A program made the position numbers and the translations under genes. This document shows positions 1-6,941 of a stretch of DNA of 14,682 nt, in pieces. Below the pieces are notes generated by a model that was not told the DNA's origin, ran no database searches, and worked only from the letters and a program-made list of their open reading frames with translations. Numbering within the stretch: position 1 is the first letter of the stretch; the number at the start of each line of letters is the position of its first letter. The stretch spans positions 1 to 14,682 of the forward strand of contig RFSP01000021.1 in the NCBI GenBank assembly GCA_009923895.1, in the 5' to 3' direction. Origin of the DNA: Betaproteobacteria bacterium (GTDB taxonomy: Bacteria > Pseudomonadota > Gammaproteobacteria > Burkholderiales > Burkholderiaceae_C).

Positions 1-1
1 G

Positions 2-436
2 TTGTACGACCGCGTGCACTCGCGAGAGATTGCGTCTTATGGTGGCGTTGTGAACACCATGCCGCATTTTTCGGCTTTCGCTGTGCTGTTTGCGATGGCC
101 AATTGCGGATTGCCCGGAACCGCTGGATTCGTGGGTGAGTGGATGGTGATTTTGGGCGCCGTCAAGGTCAATTTCTGGCTGGGCGCAGTGGCTGCCACCA
201 CACTCATATTTGGCGCGGCCTACACCTTGTGGATGGTCAAGCGGGTCTACTTCGGGGAGGTGGCCAACGCGCACGTGGCCGAACTTCAAGACATCAATGC
301 CCGCGAATTTCTCATGTTGGCCATTTTGGCCATCGCCGTCTTGGCCATGGGTCTGATTCCCAAGCCGGTGACGGATGTCATGCACACCTCGGTGGTCGAG
401 CTGATGAAGCTGGCAGCCGCAACCAAGCTGCCTTGA
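2..436 (+). CDS. nuoM: NADH-quinone oxidoreductase subunit M (NuoM), C-terminal part
   Basis: This is the last 144 codons of a gene entering from the left, so its true start lies outside the window. NuoM is one of the three antiporter-like proton-pumping membrane subunits of respiratory complex I in the inner membrane. The visible part has the conserved C-terminal segment with MPHFSAFAVLFAMANCGLPGT, followed by GFVGEWM, which is typical of the last helices of the NuoM/MrpD family. A hydrophobic helix near residues 107-122 precedes a short polar tail. The stop (TGA) is 18 bp before the preferred nuoN start, so the two genes are clearly in one operon, as in other nuo clusters. The TTG at position 2 is an internal Leu codon, not a start. 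The family assignment is firm. Confidence 0.95.
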   Translation: MYDRVHSREIASYGGVVNTMPHFSAFAVLFAMANCGLPGTAGFVGEWMVILGAVKVNFWLGAVAATTLIFGAAYTLWMVKRVYFGEVANAHVAELQDINAREFLMLAILAIAVLAMGLIPKPVTDVMHTSVVELMKLAAATKLP

Positions 437-454
437 GATCGGGTGGGACTGTCC

Positions 455-1930
455 ATGAACTCGATGAATGTCGTAACTCCTGAAATCATTTTGCTGGCCA
501 TGGCCTGCGTGGTGGCCTTGGTCGATCTCTGGGTCACCGACCCGGCGCGGCGGCCGACCTTCTGGTTGACCCAAGCCACCTTGGTGGTGGTGGGAGCCCT
601 GCATCTGCTGGCCTTTGATCAAGGCACCACGGCATATGCCCTCAACCGCATGGTGGTGGCCGACCCGATGGGGCACTTGTTGGCTTTCTTTGCCTGCGTT
701 GCGGTCTTGATCACGGTGGCCTACGCGCAACCGTACTTGGCCGTGCGCGACATGCTCAAGGGCGAGTTCTTCATCTTGTCGATGTTTGTATTGCTGGGCA
801 TTTGCGTCATGTGTTCGGCCAACAACTTCTTGGTGGTTTATCTCGGCCTGGAGTTGATGAGCCTGTCGCTTTACGCATTGACGGCCTTGCGTCGAGACCA
901 TGCCACGGCCACGGAAGCGGCCATGAAGTACTTTGTGCTGGGCGCTTTGGCCAGTGGCTTCTTGCTCTATGGCATGTCCATGATGTATGGCGCCACGGGC
1001 ACCTTGGACATTCCCAAGGTCTTTGACCGCATCGCCACGGGTCACATCAACCGAGACGTGTTGACCTTTGGCGCCGTCTTCATCGTGGCGGGACTGGCCT
1101 TTAAGCTGGGCGCAGTGCCCTTCCACATGTGGGTGCCCGATGTGTATCAGGGCGCACCCACGGCGGTCACTTTGTTGATCGGCGGAGCCCCCAAATTGGC
1201 CGCTTTTGCCATCACCATGCGCCTCTTGGTGGAAGGAATGCTGGGCGTGGCCGTCGACTGGCAACAAATGTTGGTGGTGCTGGCCGTCGGGTCCCTGGTC
1301 ATTGGCAATCTGGCCGCCATCGCCCAAAGCAACCTCAAGCGCATGCTCGCTTACTCGACCATTGCGCAAATGGGGTTCTTGCTGCTGGGCATGAGTGTGG
1401 GCGTGGTGAGCGGCAACACACTTTCAGCGGGCAACGCCTACAGCTCGGCCATGTTTTATGTGGTGTCTTACGTGTTGACCACGCTGGGCACTTTTGGTTT
1501 GATCCTCTATCTCTCCAGCGAAGGGTTTGAGAGCGAGGAAATCTCAGACCTCGCGGGGCTGGGCAAGCGAGCCCCCTGGCTGGCCGGTGTCATGGCCGTG
1601 TTCATGTTGTCTTTGGCGGGCATTCCCCCGTTTGTGGGCTTTTACGCCAAGCTCGCGATCCTGCAGGCCTTGATCACGACCAACTTAACGGGCAATTTGG
1701 TTCTGGCTCTCGTGGCCGTGTTGTTCTCTTTGGTCGGTGCGTTCTACTACCTGCGACTCATCAAGGTCATGTTCTTCGATGAGGCTCGCGACGTGCGGCC
1801 GATTGAGCGCAGCTCTGGAATCAGCAGCGTGTTGGCACTCAATGGCGCTGCGGTCTTGTTGTTTGGCGTTGTCCCTGACGGATTGATGTCTTTGTGCCGA
1901 GAGGCCGTGATCAAGGCGTTGTCCAGTTGA
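455..1930 (+). CDS. nuoN: NADH-quinone oxidoreductase subunit N (NuoN)
   Basis: Proton-translocating antiporter-like membrane subunit of complex I, about 491 residues (the E. coli protein is about 485). It is hydrophobic throughout, with roughly fourteen predicted helices. Recognisable family elements are the glutamate-bearing helix YLGLELMSLSLYAL, the lysine helix AFKLGAVPFHMWVPDVYQGA, the second lysine in GGAPKLAAF, and a late lysine in AGIPPFVGFYAKL. These match the charged residues of the proton channel. The frame is open from a GTG at 443, but the ATG at 455 gives the usual N-terminus (MNSMNVVTPEI) and lies behind a purine-rich GGGTGGGA; an ATG at 464 is also possible. The stop codon shares one base with the next gene's ATG (TGATG, 1928-1932), implying translational coupling. 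The gene looks intact. Confidence 0.96.
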   Translation: MNSMNVVTPEIILLAMACVVALVDLWVTDPARRPTFWLTQATLVVVGALHLLAFDQGTTAYALNRMVVADPMGHLLAFFACVAVLITVAYAQPYLAVRDMLKGEFFILSMFVLLGICVMCSANNFLVVYLGLELMSLSLYALTALRRDHATATEAAMKYFVLGALASGFLLYGMSMMYGATGTLDIPKVFDRIATGHINRDVLTFGAVFIVAGLAFKLGAVPFHMWVPDVYQGAPTAVTLLIGGAPKLAAFAITMRLLVEGMLGVAVDWQQMLVVLAVGSLVIGNLAAIAQSNLKRMLAYSTIAQMGFLLLGMSVGVVSGNTLSAGNAYSSAMFYVVSYVLTTLGTFGLILYLSSEGFESEEISDLAGLGKRAPWLAGVMAVFMLSLAGIPPFVGFYAKLAILQALITTNLTGNLVLALVAVLFSLVGAFYYLRLIKVMFFDEARDVRPIERSSGISSVLALNGAAVLLFGVVPDGLMSLCREAVIKALSS

Positions 1931-2517
1931 TGAAGACGGCCGATGCTCATTTGATTGAGCATTTTGTCTCTTCCGAGCCTCGCCTGAGCGGCGGCTACCT
2001 CACCGTGGTGAGGGACACGGTGTGCTTGCCAGACGGCTCTCACGCCACTCGAGAGTATGTGCGTCACCAAGGCGCCGTGGCGGTGGTGCCCCTGCTAGAC
2101 GACGGACGGATTGTCATGGTGCGACAGTACCGGCATGCCGTCGGCCAGGTGTTGGTGGAGTTCCCTGCGGGCAAGCTCGATCCGGGCGAGTCGGTGCTGC
2201 AATGTGCCATTCGAGAGTTGCGTGAAGAAACGGGCTACGAGGCCGCTCAGTGGGCGAGGGCGGGTGTGTTTCACAACGCTGCCGCCTATTCCACCGAAAA
2301 GATGGAGATTTGGTTTGCACGGGGCCTGAAGCCGGGTGCGCAAAGACTCGACCCCGGCGAGTTTTTGGAGGTACAGGCCATGCCTGTGTCCTCGCTGGAT
2401 CAGCTGGCCCAACGGGGCGAGTTGTCTGACATGAAAACCATGATTGGCCTTCAGTGGCTTCAAAAATGGCTCAGTGGGTCATGGCCGCTTGAATGGGTGC
2501 ATCCTGCGTCTGCTTGA
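1930..2517 (+). CDS. NUDIX hydrolase, ADP-ribose pyrophosphatase-like
   Basis: A soluble protein of 195 residues. A complete Nudix box spans residues 81-103: G, five residues, E, seven residues, then RELREETGY. This fits GX5EX7REUXEEXGU, the metal-binding catalytic helix that hydrolyses nucleoside diphosphates linked to another group. The N-terminal beta sheet (GAVAVVPLLDDGRIVMVRQYR) and the PAGKLDPGE entry to the box resemble the ADP-ribose/sugar pyrophosphatase branch (NudF/YffH-like), but substrate cannot be fixed from sequence. The frame extends upstream into nuoN, but the ATG overlapping the nuoN stop in TGATG gives a normal N-terminus and suggests translation by coupling to nuoN. A link between NAD/ADP-ribose turnover and complex I is tempting, but it rests on position alone. 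Confidence 0.92.
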   Translation: MKTADAHLIEHFVSSEPRLSGGYLTVVRDTVCLPDGSHATREYVRHQGAVAVVPLLDDGRIVMVRQYRHAVGQVLVEFPAGKLDPGESVLQCAIRELREETGYEAAQWARAGVFHNAAAYSTEKMEIWFARGLKPGAQRLDPGEFLEVQAMPVSSLDQLAQRGELSDMKTMIGLQWLQKWLSGSWPLEWVHPASA

Positions 2518-2525
2518 AGCATCCG

Positions 2526-2531
2526 TAGAAT
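2526..2531 (+). promoter_or_regulatory. Candidate -10 element (TAGAAT) for the DUF1178 gene
   Basis: TAGAAT matches the sigma-70 -10 consensus at five of six positions and ends seven bases before the ATG at 2539. Transcription starting about seven bases downstream of a -10 would begin at or next to the ATG, giving a leaderless mRNA. No Shine-Dalgarno sequence lies in the usual window before the ATG, which fits. No convincing -35 is seen at 16-18 bp. This is a motif-based inference. Confidence 0.45.
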
Positions 2532-2538
2532 ACCGTCT

Positions 2539-3012
2539 ATGAAGGTTCTGAACCTCAGATGCACACACGGCCACACCTTTGAAGGCTGGTTTGGCTCGGA
2601 AGACGATTTCCTGGACCAAAATGGCCGGGGCCTCGTGGAGTGTCCGCTGTGCGCCGACCGTGTCATCACACGCATGCCCACGGCACCGCGTCTGAACCTG
2701 TCGGGGTCGAAAGTGTCAGAAAAAGAGGCACAGCCCGCAGCGCCTTCTCAAGACCCCACCGCAGTGGCCAACGCGGCCACCATGGAGGGTTTGCAGGCCC
2801 TGTGGTTGCAGACGGTCCGCAATGTCTTGGAGAACACCGAAGATGTGGGCGAACGATTTCCCCAAGAAGCCCGACGCATCCATTTTGGTGAAGCACCGTC
2901 CCGCGGCATTCGCGGTCAGGCCACCCCACAGGAGCAGGCTGCATTGCTCGAAGAAGGCATCGAAGTGATGGCCTTGCCCATTCCATCGGCCCTCAAGGGC
3001 CCCGTGCAATAA
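2539..3012 (+). CDS. DUF1178 family protein with N-terminal zinc ribbon
   Basis: A soluble protein of 157 residues matching the DUF1178 family, which is common in alpha- and betaproteobacteria and has no established function. It begins MKVLNLRCTHGHTFEGWFGS. Cys8 with His10/His12 and the Cys35-Pro-Leu-Cys38 pair look like a small zinc-binding ribbon. Next come a DDF segment, a low-complexity polar linker around residues 50-75, and the helical C-terminus with RRIHFGEAPSRGIRG, which is characteristic of the family. It starts 21 bp after the NUDIX stop. With a -10-like hexamer just upstream and no Shine-Dalgarno sequence, it may have its own leaderless transcript rather than depend on the nuo operon. 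It converges on the minus-strand oxidase gene, leaving 16 bp with no hairpin terminator visible. Confidence 0.9.
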   Translation: MKVLNLRCTHGHTFEGWFGSEDDFLDQNGRGLVECPLCADRVITRMPTAPRLNLSGSKVSEKEAQPAAPSQDPTAVANAATMEGLQALWLQTVRNVLENTEDVGERFPQEARRIHFGEAPSRGIRGQATPQEQAALLEEGIEVMALPIPSALKGPVQ

Positions 3013-3028
3013 CGCGGTAGCAAAAATT

Positions 3029-4441
3029 TCAGCGGCTGTTCAACAGTCTGCCAGGGTTCATCAGATTTTGAGGGTCTAACGCCCCTTTGATGGCATGCAT
3101 CATGGACAAAGCGACTTTGGATTTGCGCAGCTGCAACTCCTCGCGCTTGAGCCATCCGATGCCGTGCTCGGCTGAAATGGAACCGCCCATGGCTTGAACG
3201 GCGTCGTAAACCACCCGGTTGATCTCTGCTTCGTGATGGGCCAAAAAAGACGCTGCTTCGTGGCCTGGTGGCGCTTGCACGTTGTAGTGCAGATTGCCAT
3301 CCCCCAAATGGCCAAAGTTGACGAGCCGCGCGCCTGGAAATCGGGTGAGGAGTTGGGCGTCAGTGCTCTGAACGAAGTCGGGGATGGCCGAGATGGGCAA
3401 AGAGATGTCATGTTTGACATTGAGGCCTTCTTCGGATTGCGCCAGCGGAATGGACTCGCGCAAATGCCACAAGGTCTTGGATTGAGCCAAAGTCTCTGCC
3501 AGGGCCGCATCTTGCGCCAGGCCCCTTTCCAAAGCCTGTTCCAGGAAGCTCTCGAACCGCTGGCGAGCCGCGGGCTCTTCGTCGGTATCGGTGGCTTCAA
3601 TCAGCACCGACCAAGGGCTGGGGGAGAGCGGTCGGGGCAATGACGGGAAATGGCGGGCCACCAGTTCCAGTGAAAACTGGTTCATGACCTCGAAACCTGT
3701 CAATGAGGCACCCAGGCGGTTTTGCGCCAGACCCAAGAGGTCCACGCAATCGTTCAAGTGGCGGCTGGAGACGAGGGCGGTGACGGTGCTTGTGGGGGCG
3801 GGGAACAACTTCAGTGTGGCCGCGGTGATGATCCCCAAGGTCCCTTCACTGCCGATCATGAGATGTCGCAAGTCGTAGCCGGTGTTGTCTTTGCGCAGCC
3901 CGGACAGCCCCTCCCACACCTCGCCCTGCGGATTCACCACCTCCAATCCGAGGCACAGGTCGCGGGCATTGCCATATCGAAGCACCTGCGTCCCACCTGC
4001 ATTGGTGGCCAAATTGCCCCCGATGGTGCAACTGCCTTCGGCGGCCAGGCTCAAGGGAAACAACAAAGACGCCGCATGGGCCGCCTCTTGCACCGATTGC
4101 AGAACGCACCCGGCTTCCACCGTCATCGTCAGGTTGGCCGTGTCCAAACGCCGAATTCGATTCATGCGCTTGAGAGACAGCAGCACCTGCGTGGCAGACT
4201 CGTCGGGGATGCCGCCCCCCACCAAACCCGTATTGCCCCCCTGAGGCACGATGGACACGCCTTGTTGGACACAGGCTCGCACAACCTGAGCCACTTCGGC
4301 CGTGCTGTGGGGCAACACCACCGCAAGGGCGCGTCCCTTCCAGCGCTTGCGCCAGTCGTTTTGCCAAGCGCTGAGATCGCCTTCGGTCAACACGTGGGCG
4401 GCTCCCACGATGTCTTTGAGTGTTGGGATGAGCGGGTTCAT
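3029..4441 (-). CDS. FAD-linked oxidase, D-2-hydroxyacid dehydrogenase type (D-2-hydroxyglutarate/D-lactate dehydrogenase-like)
   Basis: A flavoenzyme of 470 residues of the PCMH (VAO) family. It has an FAD_binding_4 domain at about residues 35-215 and an FAD-oxidase C-terminal domain at about 220-468. FAD-binding signatures are PQGGNTGLVGG (67-77), GSCTIGGNLATNAGG (136-150) and GSEGTLGIIT (198-206 region). The C-terminal domain has GHLGDGNLHYN (377-387) with His378 and His385, and SAEHGIGW (423-430) with Glu425. These are the metal-ligand type residues of D-2-hydroxyglutarate and D-lactate dehydrogenases. It ends with DPQNLMNPGR, also typical. No signal peptide is seen, so it is probably cytoplasmic or peripheral, passing electrons to an acceptor not encoded here. 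GlcE and GlcF subunits are absent, arguing against a glycolate oxidase complex. Its ATG overlaps the DUF2069 stop by four bases, so the pair is translationally coupled. The exact hydroxyacid is uncertain. Confidence 0.92.
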   Translation of the reverse strand: MNPLIPTLKDIVGAAHVLTEGDLSAWQNDWRKRWKGRALAVVLPHSTAEVAQVVRACVQQGVSIVPQGGNTGLVGGGIPDESATQVLLSLKRMNRIRRLDTANLTMTVEAGCVLQSVQEAAHAASLLFPLSLAAEGSCTIGGNLATNAGGTQVLRYGNARDLCLGLEVVNPQGEVWEGLSGLRKDNTGYDLRHLMIGSEGTLGIITAATLKLFPAPTSTVTALVSSRHLNDCVDLLGLAQNRLGASLTGFEVMNQFSLELVARHFPSLPRPLSPSPWSVLIEATDTDEEPAARQRFESFLEQALERGLAQDAALAETLAQSKTLWHLRESIPLAQSEEGLNVKHDISLPISAIPDFVQSTDAQLLTRFPGARLVNFGHLGDGNLHYNVQAPPGHEAASFLAHHEAEINRVVYDAVQAMGGSISAEHGIGWLKREELQLRKSKVALSMMHAIKGALDPQNLMNPGRLLNSR

Positions 4442-4824
4442 GACAGACTTTGCCGTGCCTTGGCACGTCGCAGATGAAGGGTACAGGCAGCGAAGACGGC
4501 CACCGACAACACAATCTCAGCGGCCGGCCACCCTCGAGTGGCAATGGGGTCACTCCACACCCGGACGCAACCTTCCAGCATGTACAGCCACACCCACAAA
4601 CACATGACTTGGTGGCTTCGCAAGCGCCCTTTGACCATGCCCCAAAGCGGCCAAAGCAGAGGCAGGACTTTCAGCGCCAGCGTGCCAGAACCTGTGGGGG
4701 CGCCCCAAAGTTCCCAGATGATGCAAAGGACCGCGAGTGACGATGCGAGCGCGAGGGCCGCACGGGCGGCTCCTGTGTGCTCGAGGTCCTCGCTGGTACC
4801 GCGGTTGTCCAAGACTTCTGACAT
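4438..4824 (-). CDS. DUF2069 family small membrane protein
   Basis: A protein of 128 residues with a short polar N-terminus (about 18 residues) and four hydrophobic stretches: about 20-41 (ending IIWELWGAP), 48-64 (KVLPLLWPLWG), 70-88 (HQVMCLWVWLYMLEGCVRV) and 98-117. The tryptophan-rich segments and the MLEG motif fit the DUF2069 family of inner-membrane proteins, which has no known function. It is followed by the FAD oxidase with an ATGA overlap (4438-4441), so it is the first gene of a two-gene unit. It diverges from yihY, with only six bases between the two ATG codons if yihY starts at 4831. No Shine-Dalgarno precedes its ATG; TATCAT lies six bases upstream, suggesting a leaderless start. 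In related genomes I recall wrbA next to DUF2069 and yihY, but it is not present here. Confidence 0.88.
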   Translation of the reverse strand: MSEVLDNRGTSEDLEHTGAARAALALASSLAVLCIIWELWGAPTGSGTLALKVLPLLWPLWGMVKGRLRSHQVMCLWVWLYMLEGCVRVWSDPIATRGWPAAEIVLSVAVFAACTLHLRRAKARQSLS

Positions 4825-4826
4825 GC

Positions 4827-4835
4827 TGGCATGAT
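4827..4835 (+). promoter_or_regulatory. Candidate extended -10 (TGGCATGAT) for yihY
   Basis: On the plus strand TG-G-CATGAT has the TGn extension plus the key A and T of a -10 hexamer (second A, fifth A, sixth T). It ends seven bases before a GTG at 4843 that is in frame with yihY. If used, transcription would begin near 4842, downstream of the ATG at 4831, and the GTG would be the start. The hexamer itself is weak, so this is only a suggestion. Confidence 0.25.
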
Positions 4836-4836
4836 A
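4831..4836 (-). promoter_or_regulatory. Candidate -10 element (TATCAT) for DUF2069, leaderless spacing
   Basis: Read on the minus strand this is TATCAT, five of six matches to the -10 consensus, followed by GCCAGC and then the DUF2069 ATG at 4824. The six-base spacer would put the transcription start at or beside the start codon. No clear -35 is seen. The same bases overlap a -10-like element for yihY on the plus strand. Confidence 0.45.
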
Positions 4837-6117
4837 GTCGCCGTGAAGCCCTCGCAGTCACCCCATGGCCCCATCGCCCCCGAAACCTTGGGGTCGAGCC
4901 TGGCCCCTTCCAAGGCAAGTGCTTGGCGGCGTTGGCCCTGGAAGGGCACGCTCAGGGTGCTTGGCCAGCGTTTTCGCGAGGATCGGCTGGGCTTGACGGC
5001 AGGTAGCCTGACCTTCACCACGCTCATTTCGCTGGTGCCTTTGCTCACGGTCATGCTCGCTGTCTTCACGGCCTTCCCCATGTTCTCGTCGTTTCAGGTG
5101 GCCTTGGAGAAGTACTTTCTGCAGAACTTGGTGCCCGATTCCATTGCCAGGCCTGTGCTGGCGGCACTCACCCAATTTGCCTCCAAAGCCCACCGCATCG
5201 GCGTCATGGGCCTGTTTGGTTTGGTGGTGACGGCGCTGGCGCTCATGTTGACCATTGACCACACGCTCAATCGCATCTGGCGGGTGCCCAGACCCCGCCC
5301 GCTGGGGCAACGTGTCCTGATCTACTGGGCGGCTTTGACGTTGGGACCTTTGCTTCTGGGCGCCAGCCTGACGCTCACCTCCTACGCCTTTTCGGTGTCG
5401 GCCGGTTGGGTCCGCGCCATGCCGTCCTCGATGAGCCAGGTGGCGGAGCTGATTCAATTCTTGCTCTTCACGGCCTCGGTGGCGGGCTTGTTCCACTACG
5501 TGCCCAACACCCAAGTCCGCTGGACCCATGCATGGGCGGGGGCCCTGTTTGTGTCCATCGCATTCGAATTGGCCAAGAAGGGCTTGGCCTGGTACGTGAG
5601 CGCCGTGCCAGCCTACGCCACCATCTATGGGGCCTTTGCGGCAGTGCCCATCCTTTTGTTGTGGATCTACTTGGTGTGGCTCATTGTGTTGTGGGGGGCG
5701 GTCATCGCCGCTTATGCTCCAAGTCTCACCATGGGGGTGACGGACGGAAAGGACCTTGTCGGTCAGGACTTTTCACTGGGTGTGTCACTGTTGTCTTGTC
5801 TGGACGCCGCGCGACAGCAGCCTGACTTTGGCTCTACCTGTCTGGAGTTGGCCCGTCAGACCCAGTCCGACCCTTTGCGAGTGGCACAGCTCCTCGAGCG
5901 CATGATGCATTGGGGATGGGTTCGACGACTCGAAGAGGATTCCGATCCTGGGAGCGCCGATGGCGCAGGTGCGCGCTATGTCTTGTTGGCGGACCCGTCA
6001 ACCACCTTGGCTCAGCCCATGTTGGACGCCTGCTTGGCCGCTCCGCATCCTGCCTTGGATCTCTTGCGTCAGCGTTGGATGTGGCATCGGCTGACCCTTC
6101 GCGATTTGATCCGCTGA
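4831..6117 (+). CDS. yihY: YihY/UPF0761 family inner-membrane protein
   Basis: 428 residues from the ATG at 4831. A polar N-terminus of about 50 residues is followed by the YihY membrane domain. Its hallmarks are AGSLTFTTLISLVPLLTVML (57-76), TIDHTLNRIWRV (141-152), FHYVPNTQVRW (221-231), HAWAGALFVSIAFELAKKG (233-251) and the final AYATIYGAFAAVPILLLWIY segment (261-280), about six helices in all. Residues from about 300 on form a soluble C-terminal domain with a probable helical or winged-helix fold (around 315-375). This is the long form, compared with about 290 residues in E. coli. The family was once called ribonuclease BN in error; its role is unknown and an integral membrane function is likely. 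The start could instead be the GTG at 4843, since a -10-like sequence overlaps the ATG. Convergent with the next gene, with five bases between stops and no terminator seen. Confidence 0.9.
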   Translation: MIVAVKPSQSPHGPIAPETLGSSLAPSKASAWRRWPWKGTLRVLGQRFREDRLGLTAGSLTFTTLISLVPLLTVMLAVFTAFPMFSSFQVALEKYFLQNLVPDSIARPVLAALTQFASKAHRIGVMGLFGLVVTALALMLTIDHTLNRIWRVPRPRPLGQRVLIYWAALTLGPLLLGASLTLTSYAFSVSAGWVRAMPSSMSQVAELIQFLLFTASVAGLFHYVPNTQVRWTHAWAGALFVSIAFELAKKGLAWYVSAVPAYATIYGAFAAVPILLLWIYLVWLIVLWGAVIAAYAPSLTMGVTDGKDLVGQDFSLGVSLLSCLDAARQQPDFGSTCLELARQTQSDPLRVAQLLERMMHWGWVRRLEEDSDPGSADGAGARYVLLADPSTTLAQPMLDACLAAPHPALDLLRQRWMWHRLTLRDLIR

Positions 6118-6122
6118 TCCGT

Positions 6123-6941
6123 TCAAGCGCGTGCGGACATCCCATCGCGCAGGCCATCGAGGAGGGCGTCGAGGAGGGCGTCGGGGGCCTCGGCCATCAC
6201 GGCATGTCCGCAATCCAAATGCACCACACGGGGACTCAGTGCTTGTACGAGGGGGGCCACCGCTTTGGGCGACGTCATCTGGTCTTTGCGACCCAAGACC
6301 AAGGTGACGGGCGCGTGCACCTGCGCAGCCGCCTTCTCCAAACCCGTGTAAGCGTCACAGGCGGAGAAATCGTGGTGAAAGAGATTTCCGAGGCGGTAGC
6401 GACTGAAGGTGCGGCGCATGAGGGCCAGGTTGCTGCCGTGCAAACTGAATCCCGGCCCTGGGTGCGAAGGCTTGGCGGCATGGGTGGAGATCGACAATGA
6501 ATTCACCAGTTGCATCGCCTTTAAAGGATCGTCCAGCGACATTTGCAAGAGGGTGGAGGACACCTTCATGGGATAGGCCGTGCCCACCATGAAGAGGCCC
6601 TGAATTTGGCCAGCCAACTGGCTGGCCGCTTCCAGTGCAATCAAGCTGCCCATGCTGTGCCCAACCAAGAAAACCTCAGACCCATGGCAGGCGCGCACCA
6701 GGTCCGCCAGCCAGGCGCCCGCAGCTTCGACGTTGAGTGCAGGGCCGGGGGTTCTCCCATGGCCGGGCAGATCGACGGCCATCACGTTGTAGCCATGGTG
6801 GGCCAAGAACCGGCTCTGAAGGATCCACACGCTGTGATCGTGCAAAGCACCGTGGATGAAAACGACACCCGGCTGGCCTTCGATCCAGGGTTTCCCGCCT
6901 GTGTAGGCGTAGGCTTCTTGACCTTTGACGTCGATCTTCAT
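6123..6941 (-). CDS. Alpha/beta-fold hydrolase
   Basis: A protein of 272 residues of the alpha/beta hydrolase family. Visible elements are the oxyanion-hole strand FIHGALHDHSVW (29-39), the DLPGHGRT turn (57-64), the nucleophile elbow GHSMG with Ser96, an acidic residue Asp220 in LGRKDQMTSP, and His246 in DCGHAVMAEAP. Together they form a complete Ser-Asp-His triad. A helical cap sits at about 125-200. There is no signal peptide, so it is probably cytoplasmic. It lacks the GGSMGG elbow and length of MetX, so it is not the homoserine acetyltransferase one might expect beside metY. An upstream in-frame extension of 58 codons runs into metY; I chose the ATG whose ATGA overlaps the metY stop (6938-6941). 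Its substrate (ester, lactone or other) cannot be told. The C-terminus holds a duplicated DALL, encoded by a perfect 12-bp tandem repeat. Confidence 0.9.
   Translation of the reverse strand: MKIDVKGQEAYAYTGGKPWIEGQPGVVFIHGALHDHSVWILQSRFLAHHGYNVMAVDLPGHGRTPGPALNVEAAGAWLADLVRACHGSEVFLVGHSMGSLIALEAASQLAGQIQGLFMVGTAYPMKVSSTLLQMSLDDPLKAMQLVNSLSISTHAAKPSHPGPGFSLHGSNLALMRRTFSRYRLGNLFHHDFSACDAYTGLEKAAAQVHAPVTLVLGRKDQMTSPKAVAPLVQALSPRVVHLDCGHAVMAEAPDALLDALLDGLRDGMSARA
6158..6181. repeat. Two-copy perfect 12-bp tandem repeat inside the hydrolase gene
   Basis: CGAGGAGGGCGT occurs twice in a row. The unit is a multiple of three and lies in the 3' end of the alpha/beta hydrolase gene, giving Asp-Ala-Leu-Leu twice in the C-terminal helix. 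It is too short to be a mobile or regulatory repeat; slipped-strand duplication is the simplest origin. Confidence 0.8.

Noticed and set aside
443..454. GTG at 443 as the nuoN start
   Set aside because: It adds four residues outside the usual family N-terminus; the ATG at 455 behind a purine-rich run fits better.
3722..4477. 251-codon plus-strand frame antisense to the FAD oxidase
   Set aside because: No recognisable motif, and it overlaps conserved FAD-binding motifs on the other strand.
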